In this document: positions 1 to 8,623 of the stretch, one piece after another
How the letters are laid out: each line of letters opens with the position of its first letter
Position numbering within the stretch: the first letter of the stretch is position 1
Source: Bacteroidales bacterium
GTDB taxonomy: Bacteria > Bacteroidota > Bacteroidia > Bacteroidales > JACABE01
Assembly: GCA_023251515.1 (NCBI GenBank)
Contig: JAHEYQ010000041.1
Span: 1 to 44,925, forward strand
Reading direction: 5' to 3'
Length of the DNA: 44,925 nt
The notes under the pieces: model-generated
Told to the model about the DNA's origin: nothing
Databases searched by the model: none
What the model saw: only the letters and a program-made list of their open reading frames with translations
Translations under genes and position numbers: made by a program

Positions 1-84
1 ATTGAGCCCTCACTGTTTGAGGCAGAACAATCTGCTGGCTCATCATTACCCGAAAATGATTTTGTAAACTTATATCAGTATTAA
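1..84 (+). CDS. 3' end of an unknown gene (partial)
   Basis: Frame 1 is open from the first base of the window to a TAA at 82-84, giving 27 residues ending in ENDFVNLYQY. The other two plus frames close earlier. The peptide is acidic and polar, as expected for the C-terminal tail of a protein that begins upstream of the window. No domain can be recognised from so short a piece, and it could be a chance open frame. The next gene is on the opposite strand (stop at 185), so this would be one half of a convergent pair. Confidence 0.4.
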   Translation: MEPSLFEAEQSAGSSLPENDFVNLYQY

Positions 85-184
85 TAAAAAATGTCAACTT
101 TTTTTAGGACGAGACACAGTGCTAATTTCTTTTTTCTGTGCTTTGTATTTCATGTATTTTACAGTTACTCAATTAATCAATTAC

Positions 185-1371
185 TCATTTAATAATGGTA
201 AGGCTTCCCTTATAATCTTTTTCTCTCCCATTCCGCTTGCTCTTTGCTTTGAGTACATAAAAGTAAACGCCATCGGCGCAGTTGTTACAGCTGAAATCGT
301 TCTGGTAGTTGGTGGTTTCGTAGATAATATTGCCCCAGCGGTTGTATATTTGCAGGGCTATATCGTAGGTTTCGGCATTTTGGATTACGAAATTATCGTT
401 CTGGCTATCGCCATTGGGAGTGATTACATTGGGGATGGTTAGAGGAGGATTGCAAATATTATTATCTCCGGCGCTTATTACAATGGTATCAGTTGAAGTA
501 ATATCATAATCGGCTACATAAGCACGCACCCAGTAAGTGCCGGGCTGTTTTACCTCATAGGTAGCAGCATGGCTGCTGTCTTGCCAGGTGTAAATGGCAT
601 TGGGTAAATCTGGATTTAGTATAATACCTTCGCCCTCGCATAACGTAGTATCTTCTCCTAAGTTTATATCAAAGCTGCACTCGCAGACTGAGACGTCGTC
701 GATAAAATAATAGGGATCCATTATACCAACCAAATCTATATAATTGCTATGTAAATTATCTCTGAAATTACCAATAACCAGATACTTTTCTCCTCCATTA
801 GCTATAAAACTACCATTAACCTTTACCCAATTGACTGTATCGGTTATTATTCCCTTATGGTTTTCTATTTGAGGATTGGTTGAAAACAAACCCGGTTGAG
901 TGCCAATTGTATCAAAATTCCACAATGTATCAACAGAAAAAAACATTCCTATATTTTCTACTGCTCCTTTGCAATAATTGCTTAGTGAAGTATATAATTC
1001 ACCACAATATCTTTTTTCTCTTCTTAAACTATTTGTTAATTTGCCTTGTAAGTATTCTCTGTAATTATCGTTTATCCATGAACCATATAATGTTATTCCT
1101 ATCATAGCATTTCCAGTTCTTGGATGTTGAAAACTAAGAGGAATAGTGATATATTGATTTGATGAACAATAATTATAATAATCAGAAGACCCCCCCCCCC
1201 TAAACAATCTGACCATGGATATGCATAAGTAATTTGAGTCATCCCATCAGGACATTGAGTGTAGAACTCAAATGAAGGGTTAACAACTAAGTTTGCAGTT
1301 AATAATCTTTGTGCAAAAGAAATATTAATTGAAAATAATAAAAACAATATGTATAATATTATTTTTTTCAT
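185..1371 (-). pseudogene. T9SS type B surface protein, frameshifted at a G11 tract (possibly phase-variable)
   Basis: The first part (ATG at 1371) encodes a signal peptide ending FSINISFAQ and then NLVVNPSFEFYTQCPDG, the usual opening of a Bacteroidota secreted-protein family. At a run of 11 Gs (minus strand, 1190-1200) the frame breaks: the sequenced frame runs into a hydrophobic chance sequence and stops at 1102. The -1 frame continues from the same run (GGG-SSDYYNYCSSNQY) to a stop at 185. It carries a gliding-motility-associated C-terminal domain (CHU_C, T9SS type B sorting): PNVITPNGDSQNDNF, then YNRWGNIIYE and the ending LTIIK. With 9 or 12 Gs the two parts fuse into one ordinary protein of about 394 residues. 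It should be exported by the Sec system and secreted or anchored by T9SS. Either the gene is phase-variable, or it is a fresh pseudogene, or the G count is a sequencing error. It lies 55 bp downstream of another T9SS protein on the same strand. Confidence 0.8.
1190..1200. repeat. homopolymer C11 (G11 on the coding strand)
   Basis: Eleven consecutive C residues inside the coding part of the surface-protein gene at 185-1371. It is the only long G/C homopolymer I noticed in this AT-rich window, and it sits exactly where the reading frame breaks. Tracts of this kind gain or lose bases by slipped-strand mispairing, which would switch the protein on or off. Confidence 0.9.
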
Positions 1372-1373
1372 TA

Positions 1374-1411
1374 TTAAAAACAGTGTGTAAGTTTTTATAC
1401 TTACACACTGT
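1374..1411 (-). terminator. hairpin terminator after the 1222-aa T9SS gene
   Basis: A perfect 13-bp inverted repeat (ACAGTGTGTAAGT at 1380-1392, its complement at 1399-1411) has a 6-base loop. On the minus strand it is followed by a T run (TTTTTAAT). It lies just after the stop of the gene at 1426 and ends only 8 bases before the ATG (1371) of the downstream surface-protein gene. That leaves no room for a normal promoter between them, so the downstream gene depends on readthrough or the hairpin acts as an attenuator. Confidence 0.75.
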
Positions 1412-1425
1412 AAAATTATAAAATA

Positions 1426-4400
1426 TTATTTAATAATGGTAAATTTTGATTTAAATGTTTCGGTATTGGTGCGAACCGATATAAAATAGATACCATTTTT
1501 AAGCTTGGCAGTATTTAACTGATATTGGGCTTGGGTTTGGCTTATAGTTTCTGTAAGCACTTTTGCCCCTGTATGATTATAAACATCAACCACAAAACCA
1601 CCTTCTATGGCATTGGCAAAAGATAAAGTGATGTTATTGGAAGCAGGATTGGGGAATACACTCAGCATTTCCGTTTCGGCTATTCCTCCATCTCCTTTGC
1701 TGAACTGCACATTCGGATTGCTATAGTCAATATCTATCCCTAACATATAGCGTGCTATATAAACACCTTCGCCACCTTCCCATGCTGTATAATTGGTCGC
1801 AATATCATATAAAGTCTGATATTGAGCAGGCGTTAATTCGTAGCTGTCGCGGGCAAAGGTATTAAGATAGATATCGTTTACAACACGTTGGTTATAGGCT
1901 ATTAAAGTTGAATCGATAATCTGACCGTTTTTAACCAAAGCCTGATCGATATTGCCTTCGGCTATTAAGGTTTCCAATGCATCGAACTTACCTAAATTGC
2001 CGTTGCTTTCGTTATTAAAGAAATCCTGATACATATAATCGTCAGCACCTCCCATAGTCATCATCCATGTATTTTCTTTTAAAGTCTGATACAATACATA
2101 GCGATTGTATTCGCGGAATTGCACGTTCAGATCGGGATACTCTAGTTCGTCGCGTACGATGGCTCCAAATTTCTCCTCACGTTCTTCCAATGTCATTTCT
2201 TTAATAGAAGATGGCGGGCAATTTTGATTGCAAGTAGTAGTAGCATCATTATCGGCTATATATGGAAATATTCGATTTTGTGTTGGATTTGGGCTATAAT
2301 TTTCTGGATGGTATGAATACGACGTATTATAAACATACCATTTTATTCCATTAGATAAATTATCGTTTAATTTCCACAATTTTCGTTCAACTGGCTGATA
2401 CTGATAATAACCAGAATAATTAGCAGAGGGTGTCCATTGGTTATCTGTTCTTATTTTTTCAGTACCCTGATTTGTTATACTGGCATGTTGGTTGAAAAGA
2501 AAGCCATAATAGTCGGATTCGAGAGTATTACAGTAAAATTGGGTTAAATCGGAACAACCATATACATTGATACCTGCACCCATAAATTTTACATGGTTTT
2601 GCTGTATTTCGCCATTAAGTGTAGATTCAACAGATATTCCATGTTTCATACCGGTAAGAGCTGTAGTGGTGTTTTTGTCGATATTATTGCATTTTACAAA
2701 TACAGATGGGCAATTCTGAACAGCCAATCCTTTTATAGCATCATTGGTAATTTTTACAGTATTATTGTTTATGTCAACATAAAAAGCTTTCATATTTGAT
2801 AAACGCTGCGATTTGCAATTACCCACAAAAATTCCGGTATATCTTGATTTTACGCTATTGCTATAAACGCTTAAATTAATTAAACCGGGCTGAGTTTTCC
2901 AAACCCTAATACCCATATATGGGTAAGTACCATTAGAGCAGTTTTCAACAATATTGTTATTGATTACACTATAGTTTAGCGGGTCGAGTACATCTATAGC
3001 ATTTGTAACTGCTCTTACAATATTAGAACTAATAATTGCTTTTTCGTTATAAACCTTAATGCCATTTACACAGTTATCGAAAGTATTTGTATAGCCAATT
3101 TCAACTTTTTTCGGAGTTAAATTGGTTGAGAGAGAATGTCCACTATGAATAGCTGTGGGCTTACATATCAATAATGGATTGGTAAGGCTTTGGCATTGAT
3201 ATGGAACAGTAGAATAATCATTGATATTTGTAAAATGATTGCTGTAAATTTTTATATAAGAATTTAAACCATAAATACCACAAAATAAATTATTGAAATA
3301 ATTACCAGCACCACCTGTTGTACTATTACCAATAGGAATATTGTCAGCATTGTCTATTTGAATACCGTATCGGCTGTATCCGCCCAGATATGGTTTTTTT
3401 AGAGGTCCTCCCTCAAAATGATTGAAAGAAATTGCTATATTGGATATTAGAGGCAGATAATTTTTAATACTCATACTGGAAGCATTTTTATTAAACCAAA
3501 CACCAACTATATTCAGATTAGCATTATTTGTGGCAACAATTCCATTTATTGAGTTTTCAATAGTTGTATATACAGAACCACCTGAAGGTGAATTTGCCGT
3601 TAGTGTTGAATTGCTACTACTCAAATAAATACCATCCCACATAATATCGCAACATCTGTTAGTTGTTAAAGTTGTGCCATTAATAATATTAAGATTAGCA
3701 CCAGGTTCAACAATGATTTTTGCATAAGGAGATAATAATATACCACAATTATCAAATGTTACATTTCCTGTTATATGTAAATCACCATTAATATCAATCG
3801 ACTGATTTGCAAAACTTGTAGTTAAATTGGAAACATTATTTAAGCTAATAATGCCTAATTTACAACATTTATAAATATTGATAACTGATGAAATACTTGA
3901 AACACCAGGCGAAGAAGCAGTAACTGTTAAAGTGTTTTCGCAATCAGTTAAATCTTTCCATTCAACTGTAATATTTGCTGTCCCATCACCAGCCAAAATG
4001 GAGCCAGCATTTTGCGGTGAAATAACCCAATTGTAGATTACACAATTTTGTGGGTTTGAAACTGAATAATTTGTAATGATAGTACAATTATTGGCATTTC
4101 CTGTAATAATGGGTTTGTTTATTTGCGATAAAGGATTTACAGTTACAGGATTTACAATAGTACTAGTATTTGTACAACCCGGGCGTGAACTGTTAAACGT
4201 TACCGATAAAGTAACATTATATGTCCCTTGCAAAGAATAAACATGATTAGAAACAGGACTTGTACTGACAGCTGACTGGTTTCCATCCCCATAATTCCAC
4301 TGATAAGTACAATTTGAAATATAGTTAGGATTTGTAATACATGTACTTGCTGTAAATGTAGGCGACAAACAATAGGTGGTGGTTGTAAATTGCGGTTGCA

Positions 4401-5094
4401 AGGTAACATTTCCATTGTAAGTTGTAAATGACGAACCACTTGAGTTTTCAGCATAAATATGTATCCAGTAAGTAGGGAAGGCGCAATCAATTTCTACACC
4501 TAATAACCAAGGATAATAGTTTACTTCAATAAATTTTTCCCACGTGAAAAAATTATAACTTGTAGTATATAAATCAATCTGTGGGTTAAATATTAAGGTA
4601 GTTCCAACACAAAGTGTTTGATTTGCAGTAATATTTATCAGATTAGAAATAGGTAGGCTTTTTGCTTTGTTATTGCCTTTGTAAAAAGTTAAAAATGATT
4701 TTTTAATACTTCTTCCATTATTTTTCACTTTTAACAAATAGGTATTACCTATTACTAAATTACCATAATGTAATGAGATACCTGTTTTGTATGCAATCTG
4801 AAAATAATTATTGCAGTTGTTAGGTGCATAAAACAAAGTCATTTGATTTACAAAACCTGTATCTGATATAAGATTTTGCATCCCAAAGTTAATTGACGTA
4901 TCTGTTGCAATAAATTTAACCCAATATACAGTATCTGTTATGGGAATCTCATTTCGTTTAATTGAATCCGTTGGACTAATTAACACTGCTGTTTGGCAAG
5001 TGCCCTGCCCCATAGTTTTGCTGCTTAATCCGATTATTGCCAGCAGCATGATTAAAAAAATTTTCTTTATATTGTTTATTGTTTTTTTTCGCAT
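1426..5094 (-). CDS. large secreted beta-helix protein with PKD domain and T9SS type A sorting domain
   Basis: The protein has 1222 residues. The N terminus is a signal peptide (basic start, hydrophobic LIMLLAIIGLSS, ending KTMGQ). Residues about 30-140 look like a beta-sandwich. A PKD-like domain lies around 240-320 (WNYGDG, then HVYSLQGTYNVTLSV). A long Asn-rich region of about 445-870 with repeated short strands (NIVGVWFNK, IYGLNSYIKIYSNHFTNI, IRVWKTQPGLINLSVYSNSV) reads as a right-handed parallel beta-helix. A helical region follows at about 930-1130. The last 75 residues (SVFPNPASNNITLSF, then YNHTGAKVL, NGIYFISV and FTIIK) are a type A T9SS sorting domain. It is probably a surface adhesin or polysaccharide-binding or -degrading protein; I see no recognisable catalytic motif. 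It is followed by a hairpin terminator and a second T9SS gene. Confidence 0.88.
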   Translation of the reverse strand: MRKKTINNIKKIFLIMLLAIIGLSSKTMGQGTCQTAVLISPTDSIKRNEIPITDTVYWVKFIATDTSINFGMQNLISDTGFVNQMTLFYAPNNCNNYFQIAYKTGISLHYGNLVIGNTYLLKVKNNGRSIKKSFLTFYKGNNKAKSLPISNLINITANQTLCVGTTLIFNPQIDLYTTSYNFFTWEKFIEVNYYPWLLGVEIDCAFPTYWIHIYAENSSGSSFTTYNGNVTLQPQFTTTTYCLSPTFTASTCITNPNYISNCTYQWNYGDGNQSAVSTSPVSNHVYSLQGTYNVTLSVTFNSSRPGCTNTSTIVNPVTVNPLSQINKPIITGNANNCTIITNYSVSNPQNCVIYNWVISPQNAGSILAGDGTANITVEWKDLTDCENTLTVTASSPGVSSISSVINIYKCCKLGIISLNNVSNLTTSFANQSIDINGDLHITGNVTFDNCGILLSPYAKIIVEPGANLNIINGTTLTTNRCCDIMWDGIYLSSSNSTLTANSPSGGSVYTTIENSINGIVATNNANLNIVGVWFNKNASSMSIKNYLPLISNIAISFNHFEGGPLKKPYLGGYSRYGIQIDNADNIPIGNSTTGGAGNYFNNLFCGIYGLNSYIKIYSNHFTNINDYSTVPYQCQSLTNPLLICKPTAIHSGHSLSTNLTPKKVEIGYTNTFDNCVNGIKVYNEKAIISSNIVRAVTNAIDVLDPLNYSVINNNIVENCSNGTYPYMGIRVWKTQPGLINLSVYSNSVKSRYTGIFVGNCKSQRLSNMKAFYVDINNNTVKITNDAIKGLAVQNCPSVFVKCNNIDKNTTTALTGMKHGISVESTLNGEIQQNHVKFMGAGINVYGCSDLTQFYCNTLESDYYGFLFNQHASITNQGTEKIRTDNQWTPSANYSGYYQYQPVERKLWKLNDNLSNGIKWYVYNTSYSYHPENYSPNPTQNRIFPYIADNDATTTCNQNCPPSSIKEMTLEEREEKFGAIVRDELEYPDLNVQFREYNRYVLYQTLKENTWMMTMGGADDYMYQDFFNNESNGNLGKFDALETLIAEGNIDQALVKNGQIIDSTLIAYNQRVVNDIYLNTFARDSYELTPAQYQTLYDIATNYTAWEGGEGVYIARYMLGIDIDYSNPNVQFSKGDGGIAETEMLSVFPNPASNNITLSFANAIEGGFVVDVYNHTGAKVLTETISQTQAQYQLNTAKLKNGIYFISVRTNTETFKSKFTIIK

Positions 5095-5614
5095 AAAATA
5101 TTATTTTTTATAATCAGCAATCAGTGTTTTTTGTTTTTTAGTGATACTGTTGCTGAAAAAGTGAATAAATTGTTTAATGTGAATCTGTAAGCGGTTGCTT
5201 TTCGGCAACTACCTACAAATTAATACTGCCAGGCAGCTGTGCTCGCTTAACAGTTTTATACAGCTAATTAACTTAGAATTAGATGCTATCAATTTTTATT
5301 TATAATACTTTTGCAATGCCTCTTTTTTAATAGTTTGTTTAAAGTTTCGCTGGCGAGCAAATCGGAGACCGGATTATTTTAAGGGAGGCTTTTTTATTGC
5401 CTTCTCATAGCAGCTTTGGGTTGCAAGCCCCTGCTGCTTTGTATCTGGATCATGTGTCTTTAAACCTACGCTCTGTTTTTATTTATTGTTTTATACTATG
5501 TATTATATTGCTTATATATTTGCTTGTCTGCTTATTGTTATAATCAGTATAGTGCTTATTCTGATTATATATGCCGTTTATTCCCGCCAAACATGGTGGC
5601 AATAGTGTAAAAGT
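5095..5614. other. intergenic region upstream of the beta-helix gene, no gene seen
   Basis: This is 520 bp without a credible coding frame. It must hold the promoter of the minus-strand gene starting at 5094, but I could not find a clear TTTG / TAnnTTTG pair on that strand. A local imperfect hairpin lies near 5404-5443 (GCAGC and GGG pairing with CCC and GCTGC around TTGCAAG). Array A begins at its right edge. Confidence 0.5.
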
Positions 5615-5944
5615 GCTGTCGATAGTCTGTCCGGATACTGTTGATATAGGGTAAAGATGATATTGATAGTAGGTAGAACAGGTATTGATATAGGGTAAAT
5701 GTGCTGTCGATAGTCTGTCCGGATACTGTTGATATAGGGTAAGAATGATATTGATACCGGGTAGAGCAGGTATTGATACCGGGTAAGAATGACATTGATA
5801 CTGGGTAGAACTGGTATTGATACCGGGTAAGAATGACATTGATACTGGGTAGAACTGGTATTGATACCGGGTAAGAATGACATTGATACTGGGTAAAGCA
5901 GGTATTGATACCGGGTAAGAATGACATTGATAGTAGGTAGAAGT
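5615..5944. repeat. intergenic repeat array A: 15 units of 22 bp
   Basis: This 330-bp stretch divides without remainder into 15 units of 22 bp. The core is TTGATACCGGGTA or TTGATACTGGGTAG, and two unit types alternate (GGTATTGATACC... and GACATTGATACT...). Units at 5769-5922 are almost identical; those at 5615-5658 and 5703-5746 are diverged 44-bp doubles containing CTGTCGATAGTCTGTCC, yet they keep the 22-bp register. Short palindromes occur in each unit: GGTAT-TG-ATACC and TACC-G-GGTA. Since 22 is not a multiple of three, all three minus frames stay open as shifted versions of the same peptide (such as FLPGINT and CHSYPVSIP). I therefore do not annotate a gene here. Confidence 0.9.
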
Positions 5945-6069
5945 ATATTTCATTGGTATGCTGCGGTAGTTAGCAGTAGGATAGCTATGACTATTCCTGT
6001 CTTTCAACACAATATAATTATATTCTTCATTGCTATTCATAGCATTTTTATTTTTTCAATATTCTTACC

Positions 6070-6154
6070 AAAATCATCCGATGACATATTAAACAATTGA
6101 TATTATGCTTTGTAATTTCACGGCATTTTGCAATTATAGTCATCGGATGATTTT
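6070..6154. repeat. 16-bp perfect inverted repeat with 53-bp spacer
   Basis: AAAATCATCCGATGAC (6070-6085) and its exact complement (6139-6154, running into TTTTTT) flank 53 bases of AT-rich sequence. Each arm also contains the small palindrome TCATC-C-GATGA. It lies between array A and the 3' end of the gene at 6189-6671. It may be a long-stem terminator-like structure for that gene, the ends of a tiny foldback element, or paired protein sites. Confidence 0.65.
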
Positions 6155-6188
6155 TTAGGTTTGACTCTTATCAGAAATAATACTCCGA

Positions 6189-6671
6189 TCAGATAGTTTG
6201 AGCAGTATCGTTTTTGGCTTTTCCGCCTCCGGGATAGCGTTTTTTAAGGTCTTTATAAATATCTTCGGCATCAGGCACGCCTTGTTTGGCAGCTGCTTTT
6301 ACCGAATTGTAAAAAACATTGGCAGCAGCCAAAGCTTCGGTACCGGCAAGCATGGCGGTATCCTCCATTTTGTTGAGCAAAGTGCTGAATGCCCTTACCA
6401 ATTCAATTAAATCGCGATAAAAATTAAAGTCTTTCTGCATTTCGGCATTATCCATATAGTTTGGAATAAGCGAAGGATTATGGTTGCAGTAATCAATAAT
6501 TTTTTCGAGAAAACCTCTGTCTTTATCGCCCAGCTTTTGTTTGTTTTTTTGCTCGGCAATGTTAACACTAATCAGGAAAGGAAGTAAATCTTCAATTTTT
6601 TGTTTAAATACTAATATTTCTTCCTTTTTTGCTTGTCCGATGGTTTCGGAAACTTCATTTTTTACTTTCAT
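6189..6671 (-). CDS. small helical cytoplasmic protein, unrecognised
   Basis: The protein has 160 residues, with no signal peptide or membrane segment. The sequence is almost wholly predicted helix: charged N-terminal helices (EEILVFKQKIEDLLPFLISV), a central FYRDLIELVRAFSTLLNKM helix, then an Ala-rich helix (GTEALAAANVFYNSVKAAAK) and a flexible basic tail (KKRYPGGGKAKND). It reads like a four-helix bundle and I do not recognise the family. Start at 6671 is the only early ATG and follows an AT-rich leader. It is transcribed in the same direction as the sigma/TPR pair upstream but is separated from it by a strong hairpin, so it is probably its own unit. Array A lies downstream of its stop. Confidence 0.7.
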   Translation of the reverse strand: MKVKNEVSETIGQAKKEEILVFKQKIEDLLPFLISVNIAEQKNKQKLGDKDRGFLEKIIDYCNHNPSLIPNYMDNAEMQKDFNFYRDLIELVRAFSTLLNKMEDTAMLAGTEALAAANVFYNSVKAAAKQGVPDAEDIYKDLKKRYPGGGKAKNDTAQTI

Positions 6672-6719
6672 GGTTAAAAGTTTTTTTAATTAATTAATTT
6701 ATTTTTACTATATATTGAA

Positions 6720-6759
6720 AGCATCAGGCAAAATCGGAAAACGATTTTTGCCTGATGCT
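6720..6759 (-). terminator. long hairpin after the sigma/TPR operon
   Basis: AGCATCAGGCAAAATCG (6720-6736) pairs with CGATTTTTGCCTGATGCT (6742-6759), with one bulged base. It is placed 17 bp after the stop of the TPR gene on the minus strand. The base after the stem on that strand is only a short T run (TTTC), so termination may be weak; the stem itself is unmistakable. Confidence 0.65.
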
Positions 6760-6776
6760 AAATATATTCAAGAATA

Positions 6777-7583
6777 TTATTTGAGTTTTTGTAAGATTTC
6801 GGTTGCTCTTTCTTTGTAGTAAGGGTATAAATCTTTGATGCGGGTAAATTGTTTTTTTGCATTATCAGTATCTTCGGTTTTCAGATAAGCCAGCCCCAGA
6901 TACCATTCGGCTTCCTGTTGCAGCTCGCTTTGGCTGTCGGTAGCAGTTTTTTGCAAGTTAACAATGGCATTGGCAGCGTCATCAGTTTCGAGCAAAGCCA
7001 ATCCTTTGTAATAGAAAATACTTGAACGGGTATCGCCTTTGGCCAGCAATTTGTCGCAGCTTGCAATACAGGCTTTGTAATCTTTTTGGTTAAACAGAGC
7101 CAATACGCTCATAAACAAATCTTCGCTCTGATTTCCGCTTCCGCTACGTTGCACACTGGGTGCATCGTAGGGTATTTTATATTCGGCATATAAACCCGAT
7201 GGCGAATTGTTATTAGAAACAATGGCAAAGTATGAAGCCGTTCCAATAACCATAGTAGCCATCGCCGCTGCCGCATACCACACTATCGGACGTGTTTTCG
7301 GACGATCTGCCTTAGGCATAAAAGCAAATTTCCGGCTACAAATATTTACTTTTCCACCCTTTTCCATGGTTTTCAAATAGGAAGCATGGGCTTTTTCCAG
7401 ATTTTTAATAAATAAATTTTCTTCAAGCAATTCTTTAATTGCCCCATCTACTTCTTTATGAAACAAAAGCTCTTCATACAAATCGGGATTGGTTTTTAAT
7501 TCCGATTCAAAATGCTTTATTTCCTCATCCGACATTTCCTTGTCGAGATATCTTTGTACTAATTTTCTCTTTTCAATACTCAT
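6777..7583 (-). CDS. single-pass membrane protein with TPR-like repeats, probably partner of the sigma factor
   Basis: The protein has 268 residues. The first 80 are cytoplasmic and charged (LVQRYLDKEMSDEEIKHFESEL), resembling the short N-terminal region of Bacteroidota anti-sigma-type proteins, but there is no zinc-binding HxxxCxxC motif. One membrane segment follows at about 100-122 (WYAAAAMATMVIGTASYFAIV). The remaining part has TPR-type helix pairs (ACIASCDKLLAKGD, FYYKGLALLETDDAANAIVNLQ, AEWYLGLAYLKTEDTDNAKKQF), placed outside the cytoplasm. Its start overlaps the end of the sigma gene by 11 bases, so translation is likely coupled. Such pairs are common in Bacteroidota, with the membrane protein proposed to hold or tune the sigma factor; that role is inferred here. 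Confidence 0.75.
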   Translation of the reverse strand: MSIEKRKLVQRYLDKEMSDEEIKHFESELKTNPDLYEELLFHKEVDGAIKELLEENLFIKNLEKAHASYLKTMEKGGKVNICSRKFAFMPKADRPKTRPIVWYAAAAMATMVIGTASYFAIVSNNNSPSGLYAEYKIPYDAPSVQRSGSGNQSEDLFMSVLALFNQKDYKACIASCDKLLAKGDTRSSIFYYKGLALLETDDAANAIVNLQKTATDSQSELQQEAEWYLGLAYLKTEDTDNAKKQFTRIKDLYPYYKERATEILQKLK

Positions 7584-8184
7584 TGTTAAGCTCCTTATAT
7601 TTCGGGTGAATACTAATTAAATCGAATAATTTTTGTTTGCATCTGCGTTTTCTTTCTATTGTTACATTTTCATCAGCAAATTTCATAGCCATTTTTATTT
7701 CTTCATTATTCTTGCCATCTATAGTCATTGCAATTATTTTTCTGCAATCAATACTAAGCTTTAAATAGCACGATTTATAAACTTTTTTTCTGGCTTCATG
7801 TAGTTTTTCATTTTTTGTGATTTGTTCCTTATTGTCTATTTCTTCTTGCAACTCCGAAACTTCATCAAAATTAATTTCATCCAATGGAATTTGCCATTTG
7901 TTTTTTTTGTCATTTTTAATTCTGTTATTCCATATAAATTTCCCAGTATTTACTATAAAAGTGAAAGGTTGATATTCGGTTTCAAAAGTAGATTTTTTAC
8001 TCTTTCTGAAAAACAATATCATCGCCTCCTGCATCACATCTTCAGCATCCACTTCGCTACCACTATTTTTTCTCACATAATCTAAAATAAATCCAAAACA
8101 ATTAATGTAAGTAAACTTAATTATTTCTTCATCATTTTTCCTAAACCCCTCTATAATTTCTGCCGAAGAATATGTCTTCTTCAT
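7573..8184 (-). CDS. RNA polymerase sigma factor, ECF-like (sigma-70 family)
   Basis: The protein has 203 residues. Region 2 is seen around residues 28-60, with AEDVMQEAMILFFRK matching the conserved D-x-x-Q-E core-binding helix. Region 4 (about 130-195) has the pattern of helices with CRKIIAMTIDGKNNEEIKMAMKF, where EEIKMAM stands for the usual EIA..LG step, followed by VTIERKRRCKQKL as the recognition helix. A long Lys/Glu-rich linker separates the two. It should direct RNA polymerase to a small set of promoters, controlled by the overlapping membrane protein downstream. Start at 8184 is the first ATG after a long AT-rich divergent region. Confidence 0.8.
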   Translation of the reverse strand: MKKTYSSAEIIEGFRKNDEEIIKFTYINCFGFILDYVRKNSGSEVDAEDVMQEAMILFFRKSKKSTFETEYQPFTFIVNTGKFIWNNRIKNDKKNKWQIPLDEINFDEVSELQEEIDNKEQITKNEKLHEARKKVYKSCYLKLSIDCRKIIAMTIDGKNNEEIKMAMKFADENVTIERKRRCKQKLFDLISIHPKYKELNNEY

Positions 8185-8623
8185 TGTCCCTTTCTGTTAT
8201 ATAATGTACAAAACCCGAAAATATGGCAAAAAAAAATGCATTTTTTTTTCAAAAACGCTGTAACTTACATTGTATCAGCAATAAAAAAATTGTTAATTTC
8301 CGTTAACAATTTTTGGAAAATCTTAATTTACTGCTTGTTTTTTTACTGTTTTTTTTCAGAAAACGAAGTATAAAAACAAAATATTTTCAGTGTTTTTTTC
8401 TGCTTTTATTTATTAAAAAAAATATTTTTCTGATTGTAAAATTACAAAAAAACTCATTTAAAAAAACTTTGTTTATAATGATATTTACTAAATTTTAGAA
8501 AGAGTTAATATAGAAGTAATAATAAAATCACTAATTTTGTGCTTTGCAGCCTTATACAAACAGAAATATGTAGGCTGACTTATATCAGGCAGGTAGTAAA
8601 ATTCATTCTAATACAAAAACGCA
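8185..8623. promoter_or_regulatory. divergent control region between the sigma gene and ubiD
   Basis: This is 439 bp, extremely AT-rich, with no credible gene. It holds a perfect 12-bp inverted repeat, AAAAATTGTTAA (8285-8296) and its complement (8303-8314); between two divergent genes this is more likely an operator than a terminator. It also holds a TAnnTTTG -7 box (TAATTTTG, 8532-8539) on the plus strand, though I found no TTTG at the right distance upstream. Just after the expected start of transcription there is a leader hairpin, CAGCCT (8547-8552) with AGGCTG (8572-8577), about 50 bp before the ubiD ATG. Confidence 0.5.

Noticed and set aside
119..442. 107-codon plus-strand frame at the left end
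   Set aside because: It lies antisense to the clearly recognisable T9SS type B sorting domain of the gene at 185-1371.
5404..5443. Imperfect hairpin near GGGTTGCAAGCCC as a terminator or riboswitch
   Set aside because: Pairing is short and imperfect and there is no T run or adjacent gene end.
5483..6040. Long open frames on the minus strand in array A as genes
   Set aside because: Because the unit is 22 bp, all three minus frames are open and give shifted copies of the same peptide; there is no signal peptide, domain or ribosome site. They follow from the repeat.
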